This document shows, one piece after another, positions 18,957 to 29,295 of a stretch of 36,565 nucleotides of DNA. The stretch spans positions 1 to 36,565 of the forward strand of contig SAAW01000011.1 in NCBI GenBank assembly GCA_009929275.1, given 5' to 3'. How positions within the stretch are numbered: position 1 is the stretch's first letter; every line of letters begins with the position of its first letter. The notes beneath the pieces were generated by a model. The model was not told the DNA's origin. It was given only the letters and a program-made list of their open reading frames with translations, and did not search any database. The DNA comes from Clostridia bacterium (lineage in GTDB: Bacteria > Bacillota > Clostridia > Christensenellales > UBA1242). Both the position numbers and the translations under genes were made by a program.

Positions 18957-20002
18957 TTTTCTTCTTCCTTTTTGATGAATTTTCTTCTTAGTTGACCGCA
19001 GGCGCCGTCGATGTCACCTCCCAAACTTCTTCTGGTGGTGACATTAATGCCATAAGATTTCAGCACTTTTGCGAAGTTGTCAATGACTTCTGGTTTGCAA
19101 CTTTTAAAATTGTTTTCTTTCACTTCGTTTAGGTTGATAAGGTTCACAATGCAGTTTAATTTGCTGAGTTTTTTGGCAAGTTCGAGTGCGTGTTCTTTTT
19201 TTGAATTGACATTATTAATCATAATGTATTCAAACAAAATTCGTCTGTTTGTCTTTTCAAAATAATATTTGCAAGCAGAAAGTAAGTCATTCATTTTATA
19301 TGCTTTTGAAATGGGCATAATCTCACTTCTAACTGTGTCGTTTGGTGCGTGGAGAGAAAGACAAAGGTTAATCTGCCTGCCACTGTCGGCGAGTTCATAA
19401 ATTTTATCCACTAGACCGCAAGTGGAAAGAGAGATATTCCTTTCGCTGAAATAAAGTCCGTGTTTGTCTGTTGCCAAGGCTAAAAACTTCATTATATTGT
19501 CATAGTTGTCAAGCGGTTCGCCACTGCCCATAAGCACAATGTTTGTCACTTTTCGTTCTTTAATGTCACCCAAAAGATGCTTGTTTGCCACAATTACCTG
19601 AGCCATAATCTCTCCGCCTGTTAGGTTACGGACAAGCCCGTCCAGCCCCGAAGCACAAAATTTGCAACCCATTCGACAGCCAACTTGCGTGGAAACACAA
19701 AGGGTGTGCCCGAACTTATAACTCATCAAAACACCTTCAATGATGTTGCCGTCTGCAAGTTTGAATAAAAATTTCTGTGTGCCATCTGTGGACTTTTTCA
19801 CCGTTTCAATTTGCACAGGTTTGTCTTCAAAACTCTCCCCCAATTTGGCAATCAATTCCTTTGAAATGGTGGTGATTTCGTCAAGAGTTTTGCCATTTTG
19901 CAGTTCATAAAAAATCTGCTCAGCACGATATTTTGGCTGATTAAGTTTCACTAATAATTCTTTTAACTCATCAATGCTTTTGCTTAAAATGTCTTCTTTC
20001 AT
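18953..20002 (-). CDS. rlmN: 23S rRNA (adenine2503-C2)-methyltransferase
   Basis: CVSTQVGCRMGCKFCASG radical SAM motif, LMGSGEPLDNYDN, NISLSTCGLV, TTRRSLGGDIDGACGQLR. Confidence 0.97.
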   Translation of the reverse strand: MKEDILSKSIDELKELLVKLNQPKYRAEQIFYELQNGKTLDEITTISKELIAKLGESFEDKPVQIETVKKSTDGTQKFLFKLADGNIIEGVLMSYKFGHTLCVSTQVGCRMGCKFCASGLDGLVRNLTGGEIMAQVIVANKHLLGDIKERKVTNIVLMGSGEPLDNYDNIMKFLALATDKHGLYFSERNISLSTCGLVDKIYELADSGRQINLCLSLHAPNDTVRSEIMPISKAYKMNDLLSACKYYFEKTNRRILFEYIMINNVNSKKEHALELAKKLSKLNCIVNLINLNEVKENNFKSCKPEVIDNFAKVLKSYGINVTTRRSLGGDIDGACGQLRRKFIKKEEEK

Positions 20003-20075
20003 TTTTCCCTTTTTCTTTTTTCACTTTTGTTTCACTTGTTTTCGATTGTTTTAAGTTCTATATTTTAAAAAATTT

Positions 20076-21020
20076 TTAAAGTTGTGTTTTTTCATCTATC
20101 TTTTTGCCGTTTAAAAAGGCTGTCGATTTCATTTGTTTCCCGTTTTGCGGTTGAATGACGTCAAGCAGAATAAGTCCGTCCTCGCATTTCACAACAAGCC
20201 CCGTTTTTCCGCTACTTTTCACCACTTGTCCATTTTTAAATTTGCTCAAATCTAGCCCCCAAATATTCTCCGCTTTTGTGACTTTAAACACTTTAAGTTT
20301 TTCATCATCGACTTGCACCCAAGCCACAGGCCAAGGATTAAGACCTCTGACAAAGTTTTCAATTTGAAAGACAGATTTTGTGAAATCTATCTTTGCCATT
20401 TCCTTACTCAGCATTGGAAAATATGAAGACTCCTCTTCATTTTGAGGAGTAAATGTAACTTCGTTTTTTTCAAGTTTAAAAAGAGTTTCCACCAAGAGTT
20501 CTCCACCGAGTTCGGCTAATCTTGCAGACAGTTCTTCCACATTTTCGTCTTTCAAAATTGTCGTTTCTTCTTTTGAAATCATATCTCCCGTGTCCAGCCC
20601 AAGTGCCGTCTTCATAATGGTGACTCCCGTCGTTTTTTCAACGTTAATGATAGCCCAATTTATAGGGCAACTGCCACGATATTTCGGAAGAAGCGATGCG
20701 TGGACATTAATCACGCCATATGGGGCAAGTTCTAAAATATTTTGCCTCAAAATCTGCCCAAAACTTGCTGTGACAAGCACATCTGGCGAAAAAGATTTCA
20801 CCGCGTCGAAACCTTCCTTACTGATGCTTTTAAACTGCAAAACAGGAATGTTGTTTTTTTCAGCAAAAAATTTGACAGGACAGCAATTTATCTTTTGCCC
20901 TCTGCCACATTCTTTGTCGAGATTTGTGCAAACGCAAACGACTTTATGCTTGCTTTCAAGCAATTTTTTAAGCACAACAAGCGAGAAGTTGCTTGAACCT
21001 AAAAAAGCGACTTTCATCAT
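20076..21020 (-). CDS. fmt: methionyl-tRNA formyltransferase
   Basis: NVHASLLPKYRGSCPINWAIINVEKTTGVTIMKTALGLDTGDMI, FVRGLNPWPVAW. Confidence 0.97.
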   Translation of the reverse strand: MMKVAFLGSSNFSLVVLKKLLESKHKVVCVCTNLDKECGRGQKINCCPVKFFAEKNNIPVLQFKSISKEGFDAVKSFSPDVLVTASFGQILRQNILELAPYGVINVHASLLPKYRGSCPINWAIINVEKTTGVTIMKTALGLDTGDMISKEETTILKDENVEELSARLAELGGELLVETLFKLEKNEVTFTPQNEEESSYFPMLSKEMAKIDFTKSVFQIENFVRGLNPWPVAWVQVDDEKLKVFKVTKAENIWGLDLSKFKNGQVVKSSGKTGLVVKCEDGLILLDVIQPQNGKQMKSTAFLNGKKIDEKTQL

Positions 21021-21463
21021 TTTTTTCCTTTCAATAAATCGATGTATAAAATGCCGTTTAAGTGGTCGTTTTCGTGAAGAATTGCCCGTGCCAAAAAATC
21101 ACTTCCCGAAAGGGTTATTTTGTTGCCAAATCTATCCACAAATTCAACTATGACAAACTTTGGACGCGTGACGTCTGCATATTTTCCGGGGATACTAAGA
21201 CACCCTTCTTGCCCACATTGATTGCCACTTGTTTTGAGAATTTTTGGATTGATTACTTCAAAAAAATTGTTGTTTACATAGACAATAAACACGCGTTTTA
21301 AAACGCCCACTTGTGGAGCAGCAAGCCCAACTCCCTCTTTCGACAATAGCGTTTGCTTCATATCGTCAAGCAAGTTCCAAAGATTTTCGTCAAATTTGGA
21401 AACAGGTTTACAGACTTTGTGTAAAATTTCATTTTCAAATGTTAAAATTTTTAATGTTGACAT
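21017..21463 (-). CDS. def: peptide deformylase
   Basis: GVGLAAPQVG, QEGCLSIPG, HENDHLNGILY (H-E-x-D-H). Confidence 0.97.
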   Translation of the reverse strand: MSTLKILTFENEILHKVCKPVSKFDENLWNLLDDMKQTLLSKEGVGLAAPQVGVLKRVFIVYVNNNFFEVINPKILKTSGNQCGQEGCLSIPGKYADVTRPKFVIVEFVDRFGNKITLSGSDFLARAILHENDHLNGILYIDLLKGKK

Positions 21464-21583
21464 TTTTTTCCTTTTTTAATTTTTCATTTTTTTATTTTTC
21501 TTTAATTTATTCTATGATGATATTACAGTGATTTTTTTAAAACAATAATATATTATCACAAAAAGATTATAATTGCAATTTTA

Positions 21584-23770
21584 CTAACTTAAATTTTGCG
21601 GGTCATTTTCCACAAAAACTGACACCCCGTTTCTCGTCATAGTGTCGCAAATCTCATATATTTTTGGAATAAGCACACTTTCACTTCTCTTCACAATCCT
21701 GAGCATAATTTGAAAACGAAACTTTTTTTCAATTCGTTTTCGTGGGCATTTCATTGCCGAAAGATAGACAAAATCGCCACTAAATTTTTCTTTTAGTTCT
21801 TTGATTTTTGTGAAAATTGCATGGGTTTCTTCTTCCGCTTTTTTTTCAAATTCGCTCATAACAAGCACCCGAAGAAGACTCACAAAGGGCGGGAAATGTG
21901 CCACTTCACGCAAGGAGATTTCCTTTTTGAAAAATGCACCATAGTCATATGTGCTGGCACAGCGATAGGCAAAATGCTTTGGATAGTATGTCTGCAAAAT
22001 CACTTTGCCTTCGCTTTCGCTCCGCCCCGCCCTGCCGGACACTTGGGTGATGAGCGAAAAAGTGCGTTCAATGGCACGATAGTCACTGACATTTAGGCTG
22101 ACATCTGCGTCCACAATCCCCACCAAAGTGACATTATTGAAGTCGTGACCTTTTGCAATCATCTGCGTTCCCACCAAAATGGAGGGAGAAGTATGGTTGA
22201 AATTTTCGAGAATGTCAATGTAAGAATTTTTGTTTTGCGTGGAGTCGTTGTCAAGTCTGAAAATGGGGACTTCAAACATATTTTTGAGTTCTTCCACCAC
22301 TCTTTGAGTGCCAACTGCGCCAAAACGAATGGACGGACTTCCACACTTTGGACATTTGGTAAGGGCTTTATACCGCTTGTTGCAATAGTGACATTTGAGC
22401 ATATTATCTTCTTTATGATAGACAAGCGACACGTCGCAATCCTCGCATTTTGGCACATAACCACATTCCCGACACATCACAAAAGAGGAAAAACCTCGCC
22501 TGTTGATGAAAATCATCGCTTGGTGACCAGCCTTAATGCAGTTGTCCAGTTCGTTCAAAAATTTTTGCGAAAAGACTCCCGTGTTGCCAGACCTAATCTC
22601 GCCTAACATATCCACAATCTCTATGGCAGGAAGTTCCTTTTCGTTTGCTCTGTTTGTCAAACGAATAATCCTATATTCGCCCTGTTTTGCAAGATAAAAA
22701 CTCTCCACACTCGGCGTGGCACTGCCCAAAATGAGCGGGCAATTGTTGAGATATGCAATGTATCTCGCCACTTCGTGAGTGTGAAAACGCGGGTTGCTTT
22801 CGCTGTAATAACTGCTGTCGTGCTCTTCGTCGATGACGATTATTCCCACATTTTGAATGGGAGCAAAGATGCAAGAACGCGCACCAATTGCAATCTTCGC
22901 TTTGCCGTCTTTCAATCTGTTCCACTCGTCAAACCGCTCACCTTGTGACAGCGAACTGTGCAAAATGGCAACGGTGTCGCCAAAGGCATTTTTAAAGCGA
23001 GCGAACATTTGCGGTGTGAGAGAAATCTCTGGCACAAGCATAATGGCAGTCTTCCCTTTTCTCAACGCGTCTTGAATGCAATTTATATAGACTTCCGTTT
23101 TGCCACTTCCCGTGACTCCGTGAAGAAGAAAAGTTTGATATTTGCTCTTTATTATCGTATCAATCGCATCAATTTGTTGCGAATTTAGGACGATATCCTT
23201 TTTTTCAACTTTAAATTTGTTTTCAGGGCTTCTGTTTTCGTGCAAATAATATTTTGAAACATATCCTTTTTCAATCAAAGTTTTGAGAGGTGAAAGTCCA
23301 AATTTTGATGAAATTTCACTCTGTTTTGCCTCATTTTTTTCTTGCAAAAAAAGCAGGATTTCAAGTTGTTTTTTTGCTGATTTTGAAAGATTTGGCAAAG
23401 TGTCAACGTTAAGTTTAACATATTCCGTCATCTTCGCTTTAATTTTGCCACTTTTTGAAAAAGGCGGAAGAAAAAGTTTTATGGCGTCGCCAAGCCGAAT
23501 GTAGAATTTATTTTGCATAAAAAAACAAACCTTCACCATATTTTCAGATAGTAAAGGCTGTTTGTCTTCTTTTTTTATGATTTCTTTCAGTTTTGAGGAG
23601 TCGTAAGTCGAAGTATCTTTTGTGCTCACAATGTAACCGTCAATTTTTCTGTTCCCAAACGGGACGAAAACTCTCTCTCCAACAGTGACTTTCATTTCGT
23701 TTGGAACGACATAGTCAAAAGGTTTGCCAGCAATCTTAGACTCCACATTAACTATCACTTCGGCTATCAT
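21584..23770 (-). CDS. priA: primosomal protein N' (replication restart helicase)
   Basis: LLHGVTGSGKTEVYI, VIDEEHDSSYY, CRECGYVPKCEDCDVSLVYHKEDNMLKCHYCNKRYKALTKCPKCGS. Confidence 0.97.
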   Translation of the reverse strand: MIAEVIVNVESKIAGKPFDYVVPNEMKVTVGERVFVPFGNRKIDGYIVSTKDTSTYDSSKLKEIIKKEDKQPLLSENMVKVCFFMQNKFYIRLGDAIKLFLPPFSKSGKIKAKMTEYVKLNVDTLPNLSKSAKKQLEILLFLQEKNEAKQSEISSKFGLSPLKTLIEKGYVSKYYLHENRSPENKFKVEKKDIVLNSQQIDAIDTIIKSKYQTFLLHGVTGSGKTEVYINCIQDALRKGKTAIMLVPEISLTPQMFARFKNAFGDTVAILHSSLSQGERFDEWNRLKDGKAKIAIGARSCIFAPIQNVGIIVIDEEHDSSYYSESNPRFHTHEVARYIAYLNNCPLILGSATPSVESFYLAKQGEYRIIRLTNRANEKELPAIEIVDMLGEIRSGNTGVFSQKFLNELDNCIKAGHQAMIFINRRGFSSFVMCRECGYVPKCEDCDVSLVYHKEDNMLKCHYCNKRYKALTKCPKCGSPSIRFGAVGTQRVVEELKNMFEVPIFRLDNDSTQNKNSYIDILENFNHTSPSILVGTQMIAKGHDFNNVTLVGIVDADVSLNVSDYRAIERTFSLITQVSGRAGRSESEGKVILQTYYPKHFAYRCASTYDYGAFFKKEISLREVAHFPPFVSLLRVLVMSEFEKKAEEETHAIFTKIKELKEKFSGDFVYLSAMKCPRKRIEKKFRFQIMLRIVKRSESVLIPKIYEICDTMTRNGVSVFVENDPQNLS

Positions 23771-23790
23771 AATATTCCTTTATAACTCTT

Positions 23791-24003
23791 TTATTTTGTT
23801 GTTTCGTCTCCAATCTTTAAGGCAATAATCTTGTTTGAATAGATTTCTTTACATGCCAAAGAAATTGATTTTTCAGGAGAATTTTCAATTACTTCTGGGA
23901 TTTCTTTTTCAAGTTCTTTTGCCCTTTTTGACACGAGATTGGTGAGAATATATTCGTTTCCAACCTTTTTCTTCAATTCTTCGATAGGTGGGTCGATCAT
24001 CAT
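23791..24003 (-). CDS. rpoZ: DNA-directed RNA polymerase omega subunit
   Basis: MMIDPPIEELKKKVGNEYILTNLVSKRAKEL; internal ATG with upstream AAGGAAG preferred over the listed start at 24048. Confidence 0.88.
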   Translation of the reverse strand: MMIDPPIEELKKKVGNEYILTNLVSKRAKELEKEIPEVIENSPEKSISLACKEIYSNKIIALKIGDETTK

Positions 24004-24157
24004 AATAAAATTACTTCCTTTTTGTTTTGCTATTTTGCAGTTTATCACACAAAACGCACTTTTGCAAGAATATTTTGATTGTTTAAAACATTGTTTTTTG
24101 CTTTCTAATCAATATTTTTAGTCATAAAATTGCTAAAATATGTGCTTTAAAATTTTT

Positions 24158-26113
24158 TTAAAGGTGGCTTTCAAACTCATATTCGGTGAGGACGGCGACT
24201 TTAAACTGCTTTGCTTTTTCAAGTTTACTGCCGGCGTCAGTGCCTGCTATGACATAGTCGGTGTTTTTGGACACACTGCCCACGACGCTTCCGCCAAGAT
24301 TTTCTATAATCGCGGTGGCTTCGTTGCGTTTAAATTTTTCCAAGGTGCCTGTTAAGACGAACTTTTTATTATAGAAAAAGTTTTCCTTATCAATTTCAAT
24401 CATCTCTTCTTCAAGGATATTCACGCCAAAACTTTTTAGTTTTTCAATCTCCAAAATGTTTTTTTCATCGCTGAAAAAGTTCAAAATACTTTTTGCAACA
24501 ATGTCGCCAATGTCTTTGACTTCAATGAGATCAATATAACTTGCGTTTAAAATATTTTTAAGGGTTCCAAATTTCTTCACCAAATCTTTGGCAGTTTTCT
24601 CACCGACATTTTCGATGGAAAGTGAATTTATAAAATTTTTTAATTTGCAATTTTTGCTTTTTTCAATGCTAGACAAAAGGTTTGAAATCTTTTTTTCCTT
24701 AAATCCTTCCAGTCCTTTTAGGTCTGAGTTTTTCAAAGAATATAGGTCCGAAAAACTTCTAATGGCACAGAATTCGTATAAAATTTGGGCAATTTTGTCG
24801 CTTAACCCTTCAATGTTCATACAATTTCTCGTGGCAAAATATGAGATTTTGGCGACAACTTTGTCTTTGCAATCTTCATTTTCGCAAAAAAGGTTTGGAC
24901 CAACTTCAACAAGTGGACCTTTGCAAGAAGGGCAAAAAATGGGTTTTTCAATCTCTTTTGAGTCGTCGTTATCGTGCGCTAAGCCCAGAATTTCGGGAAT
25001 AACTTCGTTGCTTCTTCTCACAAAAACAAGGCTATTTATTTTCAACTTTTTCCGCATTATTTCTTCATAGTTGTTAAGAGTTGCTCGGCTGACTGTTGCC
25101 CCTGCAAGTTCCACTTCGTCGATGACTGCCGTTGGAGTGACTTTCCCCGTCCTGCCAACATTCCAAATGACATCTCTCAAAATTGTTGAAAGTTCCACTG
25201 GAGCAAATTTATAGGCAATCGCCCATTTTGGAAATTTGGCTGTAAATCCCAGTTCTTCCCTGTCTTTTAAGTTGTTTAGTTTAAGCACAAGCCCATCAAT
25301 TTGAATGTCAAGCGTCGACCTTGTCTTATCAACTTCTCTCGCAACTTCGGCGATTTCTTCAATGTTAGAGCAGATTTTGAAAAGTTTGCCCGTAAGGAAT
25401 TTGTTGTCTTTCAAAAAGTTTTGAACATCAACTTGCGTCTTAATTGCCACATTATCAGTGGAGATTATGTCATAGAAAACGACGTCAAGATTGCGTTTTG
25501 CCGTCACTTTCGGGTCAAGATTTCTTATCGCCCCCGCCACGGCATTTCTTGCATTTTTGAGTTTTTCCTGTGCTGTTTTGTTGTATTTTTCAAGGTTCAT
25601 AAGGGTGATGACACCCTCACCTGCCAAAGTGACTTCGCCCTTATATTGAATTTCAAGCGGGACAGATTTTATGGTTTTAACCTGCTCCGTCACGTCCTCT
25701 CCCACAAGTCCGTTGCCACGAGTGGACGCCTGAACGAGTTGCCCATTTTCATATTTTGCGATTATCCTAAGTCCGTCAAATTTGTATTCAAGAGTGAACT
25801 GTGGATTTGGCACAAAGGCTTTCACATCGTTCAAAAATTTTTCAAGTCCATCTTCATCGTTACACTTGTTAAGGCTGTAGAGTTGGACTTTATGCTCAAC
25901 TTTTTGAAAGCATTCAAGGACTTCTCCGCCAACTCGCCTTGTGGGTGACGACGCAAGGACAATTCCCGTCTTATTTTCAATCTCCACGAGTTCATCATAA
26001 AGTTTGTCGTAGTCGTAGTCTGCGACGATTGGATGCTCCAAAACATAGTAGTTATAGGCATATTCGTTTAGTAACCTAACGAGATATTCTTGCCTAGTTT
26101 CCTTTTCTTCCAC
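24158..26113 (-). CDS. ligA: NAD-dependent DNA ligase
   Basis: LEYKFDGLRI (KxDG), STRGNGLVGEDVT, four-Cys zinc motif CPSCKGP...CENEDC, BRCT-like C-terminus; GTG start overlapping the pcrA stop. Confidence 0.97.
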   Translation of the reverse strand: MEEKETRQEYLVRLLNEYAYNYYVLEHPIVADYDYDKLYDELVEIENKTGIVLASSPTRRVGGEVLECFQKVEHKVQLYSLNKCNDEDGLEKFLNDVKAFVPNPQFTLEYKFDGLRIIAKYENGQLVQASTRGNGLVGEDVTEQVKTIKSVPLEIQYKGEVTLAGEGVITLMNLEKYNKTAQEKLKNARNAVAGAIRNLDPKVTAKRNLDVVFYDIISTDNVAIKTQVDVQNFLKDNKFLTGKLFKICSNIEEIAEVAREVDKTRSTLDIQIDGLVLKLNNLKDREELGFTAKFPKWAIAYKFAPVELSTILRDVIWNVGRTGKVTPTAVIDEVELAGATVSRATLNNYEEIMRKKLKINSLVFVRRSNEVIPEILGLAHDNDDSKEIEKPIFCPSCKGPLVEVGPNLFCENEDCKDKVVAKISYFATRNCMNIEGLSDKIAQILYEFCAIRSFSDLYSLKNSDLKGLEGFKEKKISNLLSSIEKSKNCKLKNFINSLSIENVGEKTAKDLVKKFGTLKNILNASYIDLIEVKDIGDIVAKSILNFFSDEKNILEIEKLKSFGVNILEEEMIEIDKENFFYNKKFVLTGTLEKFKRNEATAIIENLGGSVVGSVSKNTDYVIAGTDAGSKLEKAKQFKVAVLTEYEFESHL

Positions 26114-28368
26114 TAATTTTTCTCCTCAAATAAGGTTATTGGCGCATATTCCACAGAAAGCGTTTTTGTCCCAAAGTCTGCAAAGTTTATGCTGACACAT
26201 TTTGTGACAGCGATGCCTTGATTGCTGGAAATTATCCCAATGCCAAATTTTGGGTGAGAAACTTTCAAACCAACGGCATATTTTTTGGACAAAATATTGC
26301 CAGAAGAATTTGAAATATTTTCATTTTTATTAATGGCAAAACTCTTTTTTGAAAAACTAGAAAAGTTTGAATTGACAGCGCGAAATGATGATGAAGTTGA
26401 CTCCGCAGGTTGAGCAAAAAAGTCCTTTTTCTTTTCTTCCACAATGCCACATTCAACGAGAAATCTTGAAGGAAGAAGATAGTCCCTTTTGCCATAGACA
26501 AAGCGAGATTTTGAATTTGTGATATAAAGTCTTTCCTTTGCCCTTGTGATTGCGACAAACATAAGCCTGCGTTCTTCCTCCAAATCGTTTGACGAGGAAT
26601 TCATTCTAACGATTGGGAAAAGTCGTTCCTCAAGCCCAACTATAAACACACATCTAAATTCCAAGCCTTTCACAGAGTGTATAGTTGCCAAGGTGACAGT
26701 GTTTGAAGTGTCGTCATAGGAGTCCATATCTGTGACAAGTGTTATAGACTGCAAAAACTCGCTAACGGTGCTTTTTGGGTCGTTTTTGAAGTATTCTTGT
26801 GCCATATTAAGAAAATTGTCTATGTTTAAAAGCCTTGACATATCTTCTTCGGAGTCTGTGGAATATATACTTTTAAAATCAATTGTCTTCACAAGCGACT
26901 CAATAAATTTATAGCCAGACAAGTTTTGATAGTCGTCGTCAAGTTTTTTCACCACGTCTTTGAATGGTTTGATTTTTCTTTCTAGTGTCGCGTCGAGCAT
27001 ATATTCATCTGAGTTCAAAATAAGGTTATATGGGGTTGTGTTGTGGAACTCACTAAGTTCTAAAATAGAAGATATCGTCGCTTCGCCAATGCCACGCTTT
27101 GGGAAGTTGATTATGCGTGAAAAAGAGGTGGAATCATAAGGATTCGTGAGCATTTTGAGATAACTTGTCAAAATCTTAATCTCCACTCTGTCAAAGAATT
27201 TGTTGCCACCAAACACTCTGTATGGAATGTTGTAGTTCAAAAACTTTTCTTCAAATGGTGCAGACATTGCATTCAACCTCGACAAAACAGCAAAATCGCT
27301 GAGGGAAAAACCATGGTCTTTCACAAGATTTTTGATTTGAATTGCCACAAATTCTGCCTCGTCAAACTCATTTTGTGCGTTATAAAATTGCCCTTTAAGC
27401 CCAATGTCATTCTCTGTCCAAAGTGTCTTTTCGTTTCTTAATTGGTTGTTTTTGATAAGTTTGTTCGCAAGGGTTAAAATCTGCTTTGTGGAGCGATAGT
27501 TCTGCTCCAAACGAAACATTTGAAAGTTCGCAAAATCTTTCTTAAAATCAAGGATATTTTTGATGCTCGCACCTCTCCACGAATAGATGCACTGGTCTTC
27601 ATCGCCGACGACAAAAATGTTTTTGTATTCTTTGGCGAGGAGCCTTGAAATCTCATATTGAATGTGATTTGTGTCTTGAAATTCATCGATGTGTATATAC
27701 ATAAATTTGTTTTGATATCTTTTCAAAATCTCGGGAAACTCGATAAAAAGTTTGTATGTTTTGGTGAGCAAATCATCAAAATCAAGGGCGTTATTGCTGC
27801 CAAGAAAACTCTGATAGGCAGAATAAACTTTTGTGATGTCTTCAATCTCGGGAATGTCAAGGTTCTCTTTTTGATAGTCCCAAGGTGAAAGATTTGCGTT
27901 TTTGGCACGGGAAATGTGATAACCAACTTTGCCTGCAAAATTGTCCTTTTCTATATTCAAACTCTTCAAAACATTTTTGATTGACTTTTCCTTTTCAGTG
28001 TCGGTGTAAATTGAGAAATTGCTGTCAAAATTTGAATTTGTGCCGTTTGAAGACTTCAAACTTGAAATGTGCCTGCGTAAAATGCGGACGCACATTGAGT
28101 GAAAAGTGGAGATCCAAATGTCTTCGGCTTCGTCGCCCACAAGCGAAAAAAGACGATTTTTCATCTCGTTTGAAGCTTTGTTTGTGAAGGTTATCGCCAA
28201 GATATTTTCAGGCGAAACAGAAAGGTTTTTGATGAGGTGAGCGATGCGATAGGTGATGAGGCGCGTCTTGCCACTGCCTGCCCCTGCAAGCACCATAACT
28301 GCGCCGTCGATTTTCTCTAGGGCAGATTGTTGAGAGGGATTAAGTTGTGCTAAATTAATTTTTTCCAT
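26113..28368 (-). CDS. pcrA: UvrD/PcrA-family DNA helicase
   Basis: LNPSQQSAL, MVLAGAGSGKTRLITYRIAHL, HIDEFQDTN, VGDEDQCIYSWRGA, LEQNYRS, VGLEERLFP, FVAITRAKERLYI. Start set at the internal ATG (MEKINLAQ), not the listed TTG at 28404. Confidence 0.95.
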   Translation of the reverse strand: MEKINLAQLNPSQQSALEKIDGAVMVLAGAGSGKTRLITYRIAHLIKNLSVSPENILAITFTNKASNEMKNRLFSLVGDEAEDIWISTFHSMCVRILRRHISSLKSSNGTNSNFDSNFSIYTDTEKEKSIKNVLKSLNIEKDNFAGKVGYHISRAKNANLSPWDYQKENLDIPEIEDITKVYSAYQSFLGSNNALDFDDLLTKTYKLFIEFPEILKRYQNKFMYIHIDEFQDTNHIQYEISRLLAKEYKNIFVVGDEDQCIYSWRGASIKNILDFKKDFANFQMFRLEQNYRSTKQILTLANKLIKNNQLRNEKTLWTENDIGLKGQFYNAQNEFDEAEFVAIQIKNLVKDHGFSLSDFAVLSRLNAMSAPFEEKFLNYNIPYRVFGGNKFFDRVEIKILTSYLKMLTNPYDSTSFSRIINFPKRGIGEATISSILELSEFHNTTPYNLILNSDEYMLDATLERKIKPFKDVVKKLDDDYQNLSGYKFIESLVKTIDFKSIYSTDSEEDMSRLLNIDNFLNMAQEYFKNDPKSTVSEFLQSITLVTDMDSYDDTSNTVTLATIHSVKGLEFRCVFIVGLEERLFPIVRMNSSSNDLEEERRLMFVAITRAKERLYITNSKSRFVYGKRDYLLPSRFLVECGIVEEKKKDFFAQPAESTSSSFRAVNSNFSSFSKKSFAINKNENISNSSGNILSKKYAVGLKVSHPKFGIGIISSNQGIAVTKCVSINFADFGTKTLSVEYAPITLFEEKN

Positions 28369-28374
28369 AGAAGA

Positions 28375-28404
28375 ATTATAGCACAAACTATGGCTTTTCT
28401 TCAA
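28375..28404 (-). promoter_or_regulatory. pcrA promoter, predicted leaderless
   Basis: Minus strand TTGAAG-N18-TATAAT-tcttct-ATG, 6 nt between -10 and the start codon. Confidence 0.6.
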
Positions 28405-28503
28405 TTAAATTTATGGTAAATTTTGTGATTTGTTTTATTTTATCTTTAAATTTTTTGCAATTTATTTATATTTATAACATTTTAAAATCAATTTATTTCA
28501 AAC

Positions 28504-28902
28504 TCACATTGAAAGAATTGAAGTATGTTCCTTGTAATATTTATTTTTCAATAACTTAAATTTTTGAGAGAGGTAGTTAATGTAATATTGCTTTGCTTCC
28601 ACATCAAGCGACGAAAATAAATCTTTATCGATGAGTGCCGAAATCGGGTTTTGCAGAGAGTCATTTTCAATCATTTCGCACACTTTTTGATAGAGTTCCT
28701 CATCATAAGTCCTCTTTTTTTCTTCAAAGTGTGGCCTGATTTCTTGAAGACGTTTTTGCTGACAGATATATTTCGCAAAGCACAGAGTATTGTCAATCCC
28801 ATGAGATTTGTATTCGTTTGTATAGTTGTTTTTCTTTAATCTTTCTTTGGCAATTTTCGCAAGTGTGCATATGTTGCATGACTGCTTTTCATTATTTGGC
28901 AT
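28504..28902 (-). CDS. uncharacterised 132-aa Cys-containing protein
   Basis: AAAGGAG SD before ATG; promoter-like TTGTCA-N16-TATACT (28945-28972); CNIC near the N-terminus and a second C-x5-C (CFAKYIC). Confidence 0.75.
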   Translation of the reverse strand: MPNNEKQSCNICTLAKIAKERLKKNNYTNEYKSHGIDNTLCFAKYICQQKRLQEIRPHFEEKKRTYDEELYQKVCEMIENDSLQNPISALIDKDLFSSLDVEAKQYYINYLSQKFKLLKNKYYKEHTSILSM

Positions 28903-29041
28903 AATGACAACTCCTTTATGAAAATTAAAAATATAACTTCTTTAAGTATAAATATGTGGAGTTATTTGACAAATAAAAAAACGAGAGAAAAATGACTTAT
29001 TTTGACGAAAAATAAATTAAATGTTTGAGTAAAAAAGGACA

Positions 29042-29068
29042 AAAAAAAGCACCCGATAAAAGTGCTTT
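29042..29068 (-). terminator. rho-independent terminator after rpsU
   Basis: Minus strand AAAGCAC-ttttatcgg-GTGCTTT followed by T tract. Confidence 0.75.
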
Positions 29069-29084
29069 AATTTTAAAATAAAAA

Positions 29085-29261
29085 TTACTTAAATTTCTTT
29101 TTTCTTGCGTTTATTGATTTTTTCTTTTTTGCTATAGATGGTTTTTCATATGCTTCTTTTTTTCTGATGTCGCCGATGATACCATCTTTCTGGCATTTTC
29201 GTTTAAATCGTTTGAGTGCACTTTCCAAACTCTCATTGTCGCCTACTTTAACTGTTGACAT
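29085..29261 (-). CDS. rpsU: 30S ribosomal protein S21 (58 aa, below the ORF-track cutoff)
   Basis: [70 protein letters not shown]. Confidence 0.95.
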   Translation of the reverse strand: MSTVKVGDNESLESALKRFKRKCQKDGIIGDIRKKEAYEKPSIAKKKKSINARKKKFK

Positions 29262-29295
29262 ATTATCACCTCCTCAAACGCTTAAATTATGACTT

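Noticed and set aside
20590-21153. 187-aa plus-strand ORF and other ORFs antisense to fmt, def, priA, dnaK and ligA
   Set aside because: They lie opposite strongly supported conserved genes, and their peptides show no family motifs.
24004-24048. Upstream start for RpoZ (MINCKIAKQKGSNFI...)
   Set aside because: The family normally starts near MIDPPI; the internal ATG has an AAGGAAG SD.
28369-28404. N-terminal extension of PcrA from the TTG at 28404
   Set aside because: The extension is the promoter itself (-35 TTGAAG, -10 TATAAT) with no SD; the ATG at 28368 starts the conserved N-terminus.
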